A DNA stretch of 5,629 bases, taken from contig JAJDBA010000304.1 in NCBI GenBank assembly GCA_029261675.1, positions 1 to 5,629 on the forward strand, written 5' to 3'. The translations under genes were made by a program, and so were the position numbers. Positions 1 to 5,629 of the stretch are shown here, piece by piece (positions within the stretch are counted from its first letter, which is position 1; every line of letters starts with the position of its first letter). The stretch comes from Nitrospinaceae bacterium (GTDB lineage Bacteria; Nitrospinota; Nitrospinia; Nitrospinales; VA-1). The notes below the pieces were generated by a model. The model was not told where the DNA came from. It did no database searches and was given only the letters and a program-made list of their open reading frames with translations.

Positions 1-145
1 GGGTCAGCGTAGATAGTCTATTAAAAGGTGATATTAGCAACTAAGACAAAGCACAAAACATACAAAAAGCACGCTCATCCTTTTTTGCAATTACTTTCTT
101 CATAGCTTTATCATAGTCACGACCTACAGATCATTTAATAGCAGA
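1..145. other. Downstream AT-rich stretch without a supported gene or terminator
   Basis: The 145 bases after the GAP1 stop are AT-rich. On the minus strand the longest small frame is a 20-codon ATG frame (103-41) with no ribosome site. I see no strong GC-stem plus U-tract terminator for the operon. Either transcription ends beyond the window, or it ends here by a mechanism that cannot be read from sequence. Confidence 0.5.
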
Positions 146-2233
146 TCAATTTTCATAATCTTCAATAGCTTTTAAAATACAATTTTTTCTTTTTTTTGTA
201 ATTGCCTTATCGTCAATCAACGCACTCAACCCATTTTTTAAATAATATGACCCTTCATCAATTTTGGTAACGGAATTTACCAATTCCTTAAACGTTTTAT
301 CGTTTTTGGTAACTTTTACAAATTCATAAAAAGATAATTTTTCTGAAACAAAAACCTGCGCCACGGCACTTCTTAAGCGAAGACATCGGTCCCAGTCATT
401 ATAGAATGACAAATTTGGTAAAAGTTTATTTAACTTCCCCCAATCCTCATTTTTCAACTTAGAATTCGCTAATGAATCATATATTGGATCAAAGGCGAGG
501 CTTATTAGTTTTCCGGATTCAGGGGAAACCTTGCATAAGCCTCGAGAAAGTAAAAACACACCGAATTTTAAATTTCTAGTAATATTAAAATCTTTTGTAG
601 CTTCAAATGAACTAACCCATAAATCTTTTTCAGGAGAGGGATTCGAATGACAAGGATCTATAATCGAAACTAACAAACTAAGCGTATAGATATTTGATAT
701 TGAATATTTACTTATTAACTCCAGAAGATTAAAAGGTCTAGATTTAATTTCAGCAAGGCAGATTTCTATCTGTTTTTTCGATAAAGCATCGGTTTCTAAT
801 TGGCTTAAAAAAGCTTCAAAAGCTTCATGACCAAAATTTTGGAAGGCCATTTTTACTACTTCTGATGGACCTACCCGTAACATAACCTCTGAGACTTCTT
901 TCCCGACCTTGGGGTGCTTTTTAATTTCTTCGGCGACAGGAAAGGTAATCCCTTCACCAGAAGTCCAAATTTCTGGGCTTGCCGCAATACTTGGGTTTTT
1001 CGATATTAATAATGCCAATAGCTCTGGATCATCTTCTCCCTTTGAAATAAATTGAGTCGCAGGGATTAATCTGGAAAATGCTGAAGTAAAAATAGGAGCT
1101 TTCTTTGCAAACTTCTGGAGAAAGGCCCAAGAAGTTTCAGGGCCTTGCTCCCAAGCTACCTTCGCAACTTTCAAAACTTCATCTTTTTCTAAGGTAGCTT
1201 CCAAAAAAGAGAACTTATTCAATAGAAAACCGAGTACTCTTTTTGTTAAACGTATGGTTTCTTCAAGGTTTTGGCTAATTAAAATCGCTAATCGATTATC
1301 TAAACTGGGAAACGAGACCAAGGATTTCTCTAAGGCCAAAATTACCGCATCAAAATTTGGTGATCTCGGAGTATTTTCAATAGCTAACCAAGTCTGGGCA
1401 AGTGGAACAAAAGCAATTCGCCCACCATCAGTATCCGCACCATATTTCCAAAGGTGTATCTTAAAGGGTGTGTCTTCAAGTGACAGCAGATCCTCTATTG
1501 CCGTATCCATCCATCCCAACTCATTATTTATTTCAATTTTCTGCAATCCCAAATGAATGCTTGAATTTTGATTCCATGATCGGGTCCCTTCAATCTCTGG
1601 GGCCAAAACCTGCAAATCAAACTGGGAGTCTTGAGTGGAGCGATCTGACAAGGCGAAAGTGCAAAACTTAAAGGATCGTCTTAGCCTTGGCCATTGCTGA
1701 CCCCAAATTGAAAATAACCACCAATCAAAATCTATGGTTTCTGATGAGTTTAATAAAATTGTTTTTTCTGGAAAACAATATAAACCTTTTAAAATATTGC
1801 GCAGAATGCCCTTCGGACAATCCCCTGTAAATCCATGAATATTTGAATTTTGAATTTGAATTGGTTTTTCATAAATATCAAATCCGCTCTCCAACTGTGG
1901 ACGTTGAAAAACATTCAATAGAATTGTGGGGTTTTTTAGTAATCCCAAGTCAGACACATTTATAAGTAATGAATGCGTCCAGACACATCCCGGCCTTGAT
2001 TGCTCCGGCGCAGGCCATGTTTTTGCTAAAACATAAAATTTTGTGTCTGGGAGCGGGTAGCCAGTAACGTACCCTCTATGATTCAGTGGTAAATTTGGGC
2101 CTGATGAATCACTTAAGTTTAATAGAGTTTTGCTTGCTAGACCTTTGGGCTTATAAGAACCACTTAATAATCTATGCCCATCTTGATACCCATGAAGGGC
2201 TTGTTGCAAAATAATATGACTGCAGTCAGTCAT
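146..2233 (-). CDS. GTPase-associated protein 1 (GAP1), N1-type head with M and C regions
   Basis: 695 residues from the preferred ATG at 2233 (ATGA overlap with the DO-GTP1 stop, GAAGGA 9 nt upstream); a GTG at 2254 would give 702. The N-terminal domain (about 1-120) shows the pattern I recognise as GAP1-N type 1: QQALHGYQDGHRLL (10-23), SDSSG (41-45), YVTGYPL (55-61) and TWPAPEQSRPGCVWTHSLLI (72-91). The middle region carries WPRLRRSFKFCTFALSDRS (181-199) followed by FDLQVLAP (205-212), typical of the GAP1-M part. The long rest (about 290-695) is helical, perhaps with helical repeats, and contains LLPNLSFYNDWDRCLRLR (604-621), which I recall from the family's C-terminal region. The name means 'GTPase-associated'; GTPase-activating activity is not established. 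It may be the sensor or scaffold that works with the two GTPases encoded just upstream, which is inference. Last gene of the operon, intact, no frameshift. Confidence 0.85.
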   Translation of the reverse strand: MTDCSHIILQQALHGYQDGHRLLSGSYKPKGLASKTLLNLSDSSGPNLPLNHRGYVTGYPLPDTKFYVLAKTWPAPEQSRPGCVWTHSLLINVSDLGLLKNPTILLNVFQRPQLESGFDIYEKPIQIQNSNIHGFTGDCPKGILRNILKGLYCFPEKTILLNSSETIDFDWWLFSIWGQQWPRLRRSFKFCTFALSDRSTQDSQFDLQVLAPEIEGTRSWNQNSSIHLGLQKIEINNELGWMDTAIEDLLSLEDTPFKIHLWKYGADTDGGRIAFVPLAQTWLAIENTPRSPNFDAVILALEKSLVSFPSLDNRLAILISQNLEETIRLTKRVLGFLLNKFSFLEATLEKDEVLKVAKVAWEQGPETSWAFLQKFAKKAPIFTSAFSRLIPATQFISKGEDDPELLALLISKNPSIAASPEIWTSGEGITFPVAEEIKKHPKVGKEVSEVMLRVGPSEVVKMAFQNFGHEAFEAFLSQLETDALSKKQIEICLAEIKSRPFNLLELISKYSISNIYTLSLLVSIIDPCHSNPSPEKDLWVSSFEATKDFNITRNLKFGVFLLSRGLCKVSPESGKLISLAFDPIYDSLANSKLKNEDWGKLNKLLPNLSFYNDWDRCLRLRSAVAQVFVSEKLSFYEFVKVTKNDKTFKELVNSVTKIDEGSYYLKNGLSALIDDKAITKKRKNCILKAIEDYEN

Positions 2234-3072
2234 TGAGAAGAATCCTTCAACCACTTAAGAGGCAAAGTGAGATCATGAGATGAGTTTGTCCCTACTACTA
2301 ATTTAATGCGATTTGATGGGACAGGGATATCTCTAAGTACATCAACATCACTTTCAAAATCTCCACCCTGAGCACTAATTCCAAAAACCTTAAAATCTTG
2401 ATAGTCAGTTTTAGAACCAAGATATTGATCCAAAAGTGGGAGATATGAAGTTAAATACATCTCTGGTGTTTTTCCATCCCCCTCAGCCAAATCCCAAGCA
2501 GAAAGGCAAACTCCCAAACGTTTACTTTGGGTACCAAATGGATTTTTAGCTAACAATTGCAATATTTCTACTAACTTGACTTGTGTCGGGACTTTAGCAG
2601 GAGAAAATGATACGCCCAATTCCTGACCTAAGGTTTCATCTAAAAGATCCGCCTCTGCTAGAGCTTCAATAATCGGGACAGGCTTATCAATCTTATCAGA
2701 ATGGATGAACAACAAAACAGCGGTGCAATCAGAAACCAAGGACACCAGATCAGAAGTACACACCCTATCTTCCCAAATAGAGTTCCATGTTTCACCAGAA
2801 AGATCGGGAAATCTCAAAGTGATTTCCTTTGTGGAAGACAACAAATTCATTTCAACAATATTGTCATCACCACTCAGGGTTCGACCAACTTGAAGACATT
2901 GCTCCCAAAGGCGAGACAATTTATTCAAATGCTCCCGATCTTCGGGCAAGGATGAGAATTTTAAAGAAGTCTCAATTTCGCGAGAGGTTACCAAATACCA
3001 AAGAGCCGCTAAAAAAGTGGTTTTTCCTGAGTTCGGTAGACCGCAAATTAATATCTTTTCTGAATTGTCCAT
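2230..3072 (-). CDS. Double-GTPase 1-like (DO-GTP1) P-loop GTPase
   Basis: 280 residues, nearly all GTPase domain. G1/Walker A is GLPNSGKT (11-18), right at the N-terminus after a short beta strand (KILIC). G3 is DLSGE (90-94). In the G4 position there is SAWD (191-194), so the base-reading Asp is kept but Asn-Lys is replaced. G5-like is GISAQG (231-236). The C-terminus ends DLTLPLKWL (267-275), which I recall as typical of the DO-GTP1 family. Between G3 and G4 there is an insert (about 128-170) rich in Leu, Glu and Asp. ATG at 3072-3070 starts 11 nt after the DO-GTP2 stop with only a weak purine stretch upstream, and the gene ends in a 4-nt ATGA overlap with GAP1. The paired GTPases share the DxSGE form of G3, so a heterodimer is a reasonable inference. 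Cytoplasmic; no membrane segment seen. Confidence 0.83.
   Translation of the reverse strand: MDNSEKILICGLPNSGKTTFLAALWYLVTSREIETSLKFSSLPEDREHLNKLSRLWEQCLQVGRTLSGDDNIVEMNLLSSTKEITLRFPDLSGETWNSIWEDRVCTSDLVSLVSDCTAVLLFIHSDKIDKPVPIIEALAEADLLDETLGQELGVSFSPAKVPTQVKLVEILQLLAKNPFGTQSKRLGVCLSAWDLAEGDGKTPEMYLTSYLPLLDQYLGSKTDYQDFKVFGISAQGGDFESDVDVLRDIPVPSNRIKLVVGTNSSHDLTLPLKWLKDSSQ
2243..2248 (-). promoter_or_regulatory. Ribosome binding site that decides the GAP1 start
   Basis: GAAGGA on the minus strand, 9 nt before the ATG at 2233-2231. It supports that ATG over the GTG seven codons upstream at 2254-2252, which would place this site inside the coding sequence and lengthen the overlap to 25 nt. Confidence 0.7.
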
Positions 3073-3088
3073 TTAAAGTCACTTTAAA
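3072..3088. repeat. 17-bp perfect inverted repeat across the junction of the two GTPase genes
   Basis: TTTAAAGT-C-ACTTTAAA on the plus strand: 8-bp arms around a single central base. It covers the stop codon of the DO-GTP2-like gene, the whole 11-nt gap, and the A of the ATG of the DO-GTP1-like gene. As RNA it could form only a weak 6-bp A/U hairpin with a 5-nt loop, just over the start. It is AT-rich and may be chance; no function is shown. Confidence 0.5.
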
Positions 3089-4070
3089 CGTTTACAGGTC
3101 CTTTATGAAAAGCTCTGGTAGTTTTTGTATTTAACCCATCTTTAAATTTCGGAATTACTCTCTTACTGGAACATTCATTCAACAGTTCCTTCAAACCAAT
3201 ATAAGGATCTAATGTGTGAGTTTCCGGGCGAGCAGCAGTTTTTATAGAAATAATTTCTAAAAACTTGCCATCAAATTGTTCTTTGACCCATTGAACTAAG
3301 GAATCAAAAACAGAACTAGAAGCCTCAGGTATTAAATCTAATTTTGTAAGAATCACTCCTAATTTTTGATGCTCACCAACCATCCCACTCTCGAGAAAAG
3401 CTTGAACCATCATCTTAGTTTCATTTATTGCACTTGCGCGAAATTGTGGATTGGCAATTTTTCTCCCATCAACTAGAATTAAAACAATATCTGCCCGAGA
3501 AAGCTCGATTAACTCACGACAAGCTTCCTCATTATTAGCCGCTCTTTGGTAATCTTCCCCAGATCTATCTGACAACAAAAAATCTACTCTTCCAAAGTCT
3601 CTTCTACCTAATGCAAGATGTAAAAACTTTAAACCTGAGCTGGTAGAAGTCCTCTCTGTGGTCGGCGATGATCTTTGGGAAGCTAACCGAGCTAAAAAGC
3701 ATCTCCTCTCAAAAGCAAGTAAAGTTGTAGAAGTGGCAAAAGAATAATCATGAAACGGACCTAACTGCAAAATATCATAAATAGAACTGAGGAGCGTTGT
3801 CTTACCTGAATCAGCTGGGCCTGCAACTGCTATTATGTTGGCTGGAAAAGCGCAGAGAAACCTATTGGCTTTGCTTTGATCAAGCGCATCACCTGAAGGA
3901 AGCACAATATCAGAAAGAATGCCCTCACCTTTTTTGGAGATATCATCTTCAATAAACTCCTTTCCATAATGCGGGCATTCCGCTAATTCTGGAAATCCTT
4001 CCACACACTTCCCTGTTTCGGTAACATCACATTCTGAGTTTGAACAGGAAACCTTAGCTTTTTCATTCAT
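3084..4070 (-). CDS. Double-GTPase 2-like (DO-GTP2) P-loop GTPase with N-terminal Cys/His cluster
   Basis: 328 residues, a TRAFAC-like P-loop GTPase. Visible motifs are G1/Walker A GPADSGKT (84-91), a candidate switch region around ERTSTSSGL (139-147), G3 DRSGE (168-172), a following VDG (200-202), G4 TKLD (242-245, a variant of NKxD with the key Asp kept), and a G5-like SIKTAA (275-280). YSFATSTTLLAFERR (109-123) and KFLHLAL (148-154) match my memory of the DO-GTP2 family. The N-terminus has C9, C14, C22, C32 and H34, including TGKCVEGF (19-26), which looks like a small zinc-binding module. The start at 4070 gives ATGAATGA overlapping the GASH stop by 8 nt. There is no good Shine-Dalgarno site before it, so initiation probably depends on ribosomes finishing GASH. 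It lies 11 nt before the second GTPase, with which it probably pairs. Soluble; no signal peptide or membrane segment. Confidence 0.85.
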   Translation of the reverse strand: MNEKAKVSCSNSECDVTETGKCVEGFPELAECPHYGKEFIEDDISKKGEGILSDIVLPSGDALDQSKANRFLCAFPANIIAVAGPADSGKTTLLSSIYDILQLGPFHDYSFATSTTLLAFERRCFLARLASQRSSPTTERTSTSSGLKFLHLALGRRDFGRVDFLLSDRSGEDYQRAANNEEACRELIELSRADIVLILVDGRKIANPQFRASAINETKMMVQAFLESGMVGEHQKLGVILTKLDLIPEASSSVFDSLVQWVKEQFDGKFLEIISIKTAARPETHTLDPYIGLKELLNECSSKRVIPKFKDGLNTKTTRAFHKGPVNV

Positions 4071-5151
4071 CGGAATTAAGAGGAAATATTTTTCTTTTAA
4101 TTAAGGATTCTCTATGGAACTGGATTGCTATGTCTATAGGAGAAAGTTTGCGTTCATTTGAAAAGCCACAGAGCTTAGTCCATCCCAAAATCCACTCATC
4201 GCCACAATCAGTTTCGGTAGCACGATTGGCCGCTGCATGTATTGGTGTTAATAGTTTGCAATAGTTTTTGTCAGACATTTTTTTGAGAATTTCAACTCCG
4301 CATTCATTTATCGCCTCTGAAATGCTTATTTCTCCACTATTAGCAATACCCAATTTTGAAAATATTCCCACAAGATTTGGTAATTCTATTTTACATTCAA
4401 CGAGCCTTGCGGTCTCTTTTCCAAATATCAATGCCTTGGAATTTTTGGATACTTTTTCAAAAGGTTGATTTGCAATATTACTCCACCCATTTACCTGCCA
4501 CCATAATACTTCAAGCTCTTCATCCTGAATTGAAATAAAATCTAGAATTGGCTTGAGATGCACATTTATTTCGGTTTGGAAAGATTTTCTACTTTCTGAC
4601 ACAAATTCAACTACACCATTTAATCCCTCCGAAACAGATTCCCAGCTTTGATCTTGCTCTACTTTCTTAATTTTAGCTACTATTGCTGCTTTGGATAGTG
4701 GTTTAATTTTGAGCTTTTCAATTTTTGGACGCTCCCTGTTAATGATCGCTGCCTTTGAAATTATACTATTAGCTATTCCTTCTAAATCAATTCCAGATTT
4801 TTGTTCTCGTGCATTGAATAAAGAAGCAGATAATATTTCGGTCGCTATGGTTTCAAAATCTTTTAGTTCATCATAAATAACATACGCGAGGACGCATCCC
4901 GCCAAAACTAAGAGTTCATTATTATTGTCAGACATTAAAAAGTTTGCATCTAACTTCTTAAATGTATTTTTAAAGTTTGTACTATGCTCCTCCTCCATTT
5001 CCCCTGTGAAAACGAAACGGACAAGATCATCAAGAAATTCTCTTGGGGAGTTTTCATATAACTGCTTAATCCCTTGCCAACGTTTTGCTAGAACTTCTTC
5101 ATCAGCGTTAAACTGTGCTGGTTTGTACCAATCTGCAAAAAGTAAATGCAT
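4063..5151 (-). CDS. GTPase-associated system all-helical protein (GASH-like)
   Basis: 362 residues with no signal peptide and no clear membrane segment, so probably cytoplasmic. The protein looks almost wholly alpha-helical. Features I associate with the GASH family are the N-terminal FADWYKPAQF (residues 5-14) with KRWQGI (23-28), a central DEELEVLWWQVNGWSN block (210-225) followed by a stretch around GKETARLV (244-251), and a C-terminal LSPIDIAIQFHRESLIKR (336-353). Residues 140-165 are basic and could form an exposed helix or linker. No catalytic motif is visible, so a scaffold or adaptor role between the GTPases and the effector is inferred, not shown. The ATG start has a perfect AAGGAG 8 nt upstream. 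The stop codon lies inside the beginning of the next gene (8-nt overlap), which suggests translational coupling to the DO-GTP2-like GTPase. The assignment comes from remembered family motifs and the fit of all its neighbours. Confidence 0.78.
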   Translation of the reverse strand: MHLLFADWYKPAQFNADEEVLAKRWQGIKQLYENSPREFLDDLVRFVFTGEMEEEHSTNFKNTFKKLDANFLMSDNNNELLVLAGCVLAYVIYDELKDFETIATEILSASLFNAREQKSGIDLEGIANSIISKAAIINRERPKIEKLKIKPLSKAAIVAKIKKVEQDQSWESVSEGLNGVVEFVSESRKSFQTEINVHLKPILDFISIQDEELEVLWWQVNGWSNIANQPFEKVSKNSKALIFGKETARLVECKIELPNLVGIFSKLGIANSGEISISEAINECGVEILKKMSDKNYCKLLTPIHAAANRATETDCGDEWILGWTKLCGFSNERKLSPIDIAIQFHRESLIKRKIFPLNSDE

Positions 5152-5153
5152 TT

Positions 5154-5629
5154 TTATTGCTCCTTATTTTTCTCAGCCACTTCGATAGCTTGAGCAAGCT
5201 CATCTATTAATCCTGCTTCCTTGGCACTTTGAAATGCTCGCCGGTACCTTTCAAATTCAGGGAGTTTAAATTCATCCTCCTTTAACAGATGTAACTGGTT
5301 TACGATTTGCCGTTGTTTGCTGTTTGCTAGGTTCCAAAAACGAAAAATCAAGTTTTTATTAGATTCTTGTGGCATCATCTCATTCTCTTCTGGGACTGTA
5401 GTTTGGAAATTTTGAACTGAAGATTCTGAGCATAAATCTGGAACACAGGCCCGGTTCTCTGAACTAACAGAGAATATTTTTGAAAAAACCTCTGATTGTT
5501 CTGAATTAAGTTTTGCTACAAATTGGTTTGGAGAGGACTGCCATTTACGGATGCGTGAATTAATTTCTATTTTTTTCTCACTGGATTCGCCCACCACTTT
5601 TACTTCGATTAAATTATAACCCGGTTCCC
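5154..5629 (-). CDS. Partial protein with C-terminal helical adaptor-like domain; N-terminus outside the window
   Basis: The frame is open to the right edge of the window, giving 157 visible residues, with a TAA stop at 5156-5154. The first in-frame start-like codon inside the window is GTG at 5597-5595, but it has no convincing ribosome site, and the ten codons before it (EPGYNLIEVK) read like the end of a beta-rich domain. I therefore treat the gene as 5'-truncated rather than as a 147-residue protein. Counting from that GTG, residues 1-45 are charged and mixed, residues 46-80 form a Ser/Glu/Gln/Asn-rich linker, and residues 82-145 form a compact helical module with RFWNLANSKQRQIVNQLHLL followed by FERYRRAF. 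That module resembles the small helical adaptor (GTPase-associated adaptor or effector-associated, death-like) domains known at the ends of effectors in this system type. It is the first gene seen in the operon, 2 nt before GASH. The missing part may carry the effector. The gene is certain, the adaptor assignment moderate, and the function unknown. Confidence 0.6.
   Translation of the reverse strand, partial: EPGYNLIEVKVVGESSEKKIEINSRIRKWQSSPNQFVAKLNSEQSEVFSKIFSVSSENRACVPDLCSESSVQNFQTTVPEENEMMPQESNKNLIFRFWNLANSKQRQIVNQLHLLKEDEFKLPEFERYRRAFQSAKEAGLIDELAQAIEVAEKNKEQ
5160..5165 (-). promoter_or_regulatory. Ribosome binding site of the GASH gene
   Basis: AAGGAG read on the minus strand, followed by an 8-nt A-rich spacer and then ATG at 5151-5149. 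It lies inside the last codons of the upstream gene. It is the best Shine-Dalgarno site in the window and fixes the GASH start. It also shows that the host uses Shine-Dalgarno initiation. Confidence 0.8.

Noticed and set aside
64..85. AAAAAG...CTTTTT inverted repeat as a possible terminator of the operon
   Set aside because: The 6-bp stem is almost all A/T with a 10-nt loop, too weak for an intrinsic terminator.
41..103. Minus-strand 20-codon frame starting ATGAAGAAA and ending in TAG downstream of GAP1
   Set aside because: No ribosome site, very short, two cysteines but no recognisable motif. It is as likely to be chance or the remnant of something lost.
127..148. Direct repeat CAGATCA (127-133 and 142-148) at the end of GAP1 as a target-site duplication
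   Set aside because: Only 7 bp, 15 bp apart with nothing inserted between the copies. No mobile-element ends or transposase are visible in the window.
2701..3134. Plus-strand open frames antisense to the DO-GTP1-like gene
   Set aside because: They mirror a well-supported GTPase gene, have no ribosome sites or domain motifs, and overlap each other. The same holds for the antisense frames over GAP1 (1254-1671) and GASH (4268-5188).
3084..4070. DO-GTP2-like protein as an ABC or AAA+ ATPase because of its P-loop
   Set aside because: There is no ABC signature, sensor or arginine-finger region. The DRSGE and TKLD motifs at the expected spacing fit a GTPase.
5613..5618. TATAAT on the minus strand just upstream of the GTG at 5597, as a -10 box for the operon
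   Set aside because: It lies in an open reading frame that continues to the window edge, the matching -35 region would fall outside the window, and TATAAT is common in AT-rich DNA.

Overview
The window is almost fully coding on the minus strand. It holds one compact operon of five genes, read from high to low coordinates. I recognise a cassette of the GTPase-centred biological conflict (putative defence or immunity) type described from comparative genomics by the Aravind group: a GAP1 protein, two 'double-GTPase' partners (DO-GTP1 and DO-GTP2) and an all-helical GASH protein. Recognition rests on family motifs recalled from memory, since no search could be run. I know of no settled biochemical mechanism for this type.

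Layout in transcription order: (1) 5154-5629, the C-terminal end of a protein whose reading frame stays open to the window edge. It has a Ser/Glu/Gln-rich linker and a small helical C-terminal module resembling the adaptor domains that tether effectors to such systems. (2) 4063-5151, GASH all-helical protein, 362 aa. (3) 3084-4070, DO-GTP2-like GTPase with an N-terminal Cys/His cluster, 328 aa. (4) 2230-3072, DO-GTP1-like GTPase, 280 aa. (5) 146-2233, GAP1-like protein with an N1-type head, 695 aa from the preferred start. The 145 bases after the last stop hold no supported gene or terminator.

Junctions are very tight: 2 nt, an 8-nt overlap, 11 nt, and a 4-nt ATGA overlap. This implies one polycistronic message, translational coupling and probably a matched stoichiometry. 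The promoter must lie upstream of the window. A likely working model, which is inference, is that the GTPase pair with GAP1 and GASH forms the sensing and switching core, and the partly visible upstream gene supplies or recruits the effector. The toxic or effector domain itself is not in the window.

The organism is an AT-rich bacterium. Shine-Dalgarno sites are visible at two starts (AAGGAG and GAAGGA), which argues weakly against groups that do not use them, such as Bacteroidota. Nothing in the window fixes the taxon.
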